From positions 38,338 through 102,337 of the forward strand of contig NZ_JAUKPO010000027.1 in the NCBI RefSeq assembly GCF_030503435.1: a stretch of DNA of 64,000 nt, written 5' to 3'. Below are positions 63,308 through 64,000 of the stretch, piece by piece. This DNA comes from Rhodocytophaga aerolata. Its GTDB lineage: Bacteria > Bacteroidota > Bacteroidia > Cytophagales > 172606-1. The notes under the pieces were generated by a model, which saw nothing but the letters and a program-made list of their open reading frames with translations, did not search any database and was not told where the DNA came from. Within the stretch, counting starts at the first letter, position 1; each line of letters opens with the position of its first letter. The translations under genes and the position numbers were made by a program.

Positions 63308-63862
63308 ATGAAAAAGTTGATCCTGTCTATCCTCTTGCTTGCTTTATTTTCCTTGGCCTGCCCAGCTCAAAGTTTTAGTGATTTAGACAAAAGTCCGATG
63401 GACATCGCTTATTTCCCGCATAACTTTGCCCACGACAGAAAAGAAGGACAAAAGGCGATCATCAGAGTCACTTACAGTAGACCTGCACGAAATGGAAGAG
63501 TTATTTTTGGCAAACTAGTTCCCTTTGGTGAACCCTGGCGCACAGGAGCTAATGAGGCTACTGAAATAAAGTTTTATCAGGATGTTGAGCTAAGTGGAAA
63601 AAGAGTAAAAGCAGGTAGCTATTCCCTTTTTACTATTCCGGGAGAAAAGGAATGGACTATTGTTTTAAATGCGGATCTGGATTATTGGGGTGCCTATAGC
63701 TATAATGCAGACAAGGATATAGTAAGAGTAATGGCTCCAGCCACTAAACTTAACAATCAGGTGGAAAACTTTGCAATTCAATTTGAAGCCAAGGGTGTCA
63801 ACAAAGGAGTAATGAGGTTTGCCTGGGAACAGACCATGATTGAAGTTCCCTTTACCTACTAA
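63308..63862 (+). CDS. DUF2911-family periplasmic protein
   Basis: A 184-residue protein with a signal peptide (ILSILLLALFSLACPAQ). The DUF2911 pattern is clear: KAIIRVTYSRPARNGRVIFG, LVPFGEPWRTGANEATEIKF, VKAGSYSLFTIPGEKEWTIV and LDYWGAYSYNADKDIVRV. Members are small beta-rich proteins of unknown function common in Bacteroidota. It stands 250 bases after the EEP gene, outside that operon, and is followed by a repeat copy 31 bases after its stop. Confidence 0.85.
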   Translation: MKKLILSILLLALFSLACPAQSFSDLDKSPMDIAYFPHNFAHDRKEGQKAIIRVTYSRPARNGRVIFGKLVPFGEPWRTGANEATEIKFYQDVELSGKRVKAGSYSLFTIPGEKEWTIVLNADLDYWGAYSYNADKDIVRVMAPATKLNNQVENFAIQFEAKGVNKGVMRFAWEQTMIEVPFTY

Positions 63863-63892
63863 TTCAATCATTAAAAATCATTTATAATTTTA

Positions 63893-63922
63893 AGTTACCC
63901 GAAAGGGGTAGTTGTTTTAACT
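63893..63922 (+). repeat. dispersed 30-bp repeat (G-rich strand on plus)
   Basis: AGTTACCCGAAAGGGGTA then GTTGTTTTAACT. Ends AGTTA/TAACT are exact complements and the core has the CCC-GAAA-GGG mini-hairpin. Confidence 0.8.
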
Positions 63923-64000
63923 CTTCTATCCTATCAAAGCCTTAGATCATTATTGTATATAGAGAATTTACTACAGGTAATAGCTTTCTTTCATCCCTTA

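Noticed and set aside
1..64000. CRISPR array or replication origin
   Set aside because: No regularly spaced direct repeats with unique spacers were seen, and no DnaA-box cluster or origin genes; the 30-bp repeats are kilobases apart and in both orientations.

Overview
The window looks like chromosomal DNA of a Bacteroidota member, most likely a Cytophagales-type gliding or soil bacterium. The evidence is two SusC/SusD outer-membrane uptake loci with ECF sigma and FecR genes, a protein with a type IX secretion sorting tail, several DUF families common in this phylum (DUF2911, DUF6624, DUF5694, DUF5700-like, DUF2278), AT-rich intergenic DNA, and mostly absent Shine-Dalgarno sites. I could not run any search, so taxonomy and family names come from recognising motifs by eye.

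Layout. 1-7.4 kb: the end of a nonribosomal peptide synthetase (NRPS) assembly line. A truncated A-PCP-C subunit is followed by a subunit with a half C domain, an adenylation domain interrupted by a methyltransferase between A2 and A3, a PCP and a terminal reductase; a perfect 18-bp hairpin closes it. 7.5-11.2 kb: a small membrane protein, a decayed IS1182-like element and an S41-peptidase pseudogene. 11.3-18.1 kb: uptake locus 1 (sigma, FecR, SusC with STN domain, SusD). 18.2-19.8 kb: a debris zone with an AraC fragment and a degenerate tRNA-Thr. 19.9-35.5 kb: mainly single genes: a T9SS-exported ELWxxDGT/PA14 protein, a macrolide phosphotransferase, a putative zinc peptidase, a TetR-hydrolase pair, an APH-type kinase, an AraC regulator divergent from a dihaem cytochrome c, and thioredoxin.

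35.6-42.7 kb is the most rearranged part. A cassette made of a Crp/Fnr regulator divergent from an unknown small gene (here called X) plus doxX is present twice, in inverted orientation. The right copy looks intact. In the left copy X and doxX each carry a one-base indel and crp is cut off by IS110 debris, followed by ISL3 and integrase-core remnants. The two crp genes share a 187-bp identical tract, a sign of gene conversion. Thioesterase and F420-type reductase pseudogenes lie in or next to this region. 42.9-54.7 kb: cytochrome c, a hemerythrin-like protein, a beta-helix lipoprotein, an IS4-type transposase, an NmrA-AraC operon, small secreted proteins, a frameshifted endonuclease/exonuclease/phosphatase (EEP) gene and DUF2278. 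55.6-63.9 kb: uptake locus 2 (sigma, FecR, SusC without STN, SusD, EEP lipoprotein), then DUF2911.

Across the window a 30-bp intergenic repeat recurs at least 16 times (GGTTACCCGAAAGGGG, an A/T-rich spacer, then TTTTAACT). It has a CCC-GAAA-GGG mini-hairpin and an orientation bias relative to genes, and one copy is the insertion site of the IS1182-like element. I regard this repeat family, the inverted crp-X-doxX duplication and the interrupted NRPS module as the most interesting content. Many small accessory genes carry single indels or stops while the long genes are intact, so either real decay or homopolymer sequencing error should be considered.
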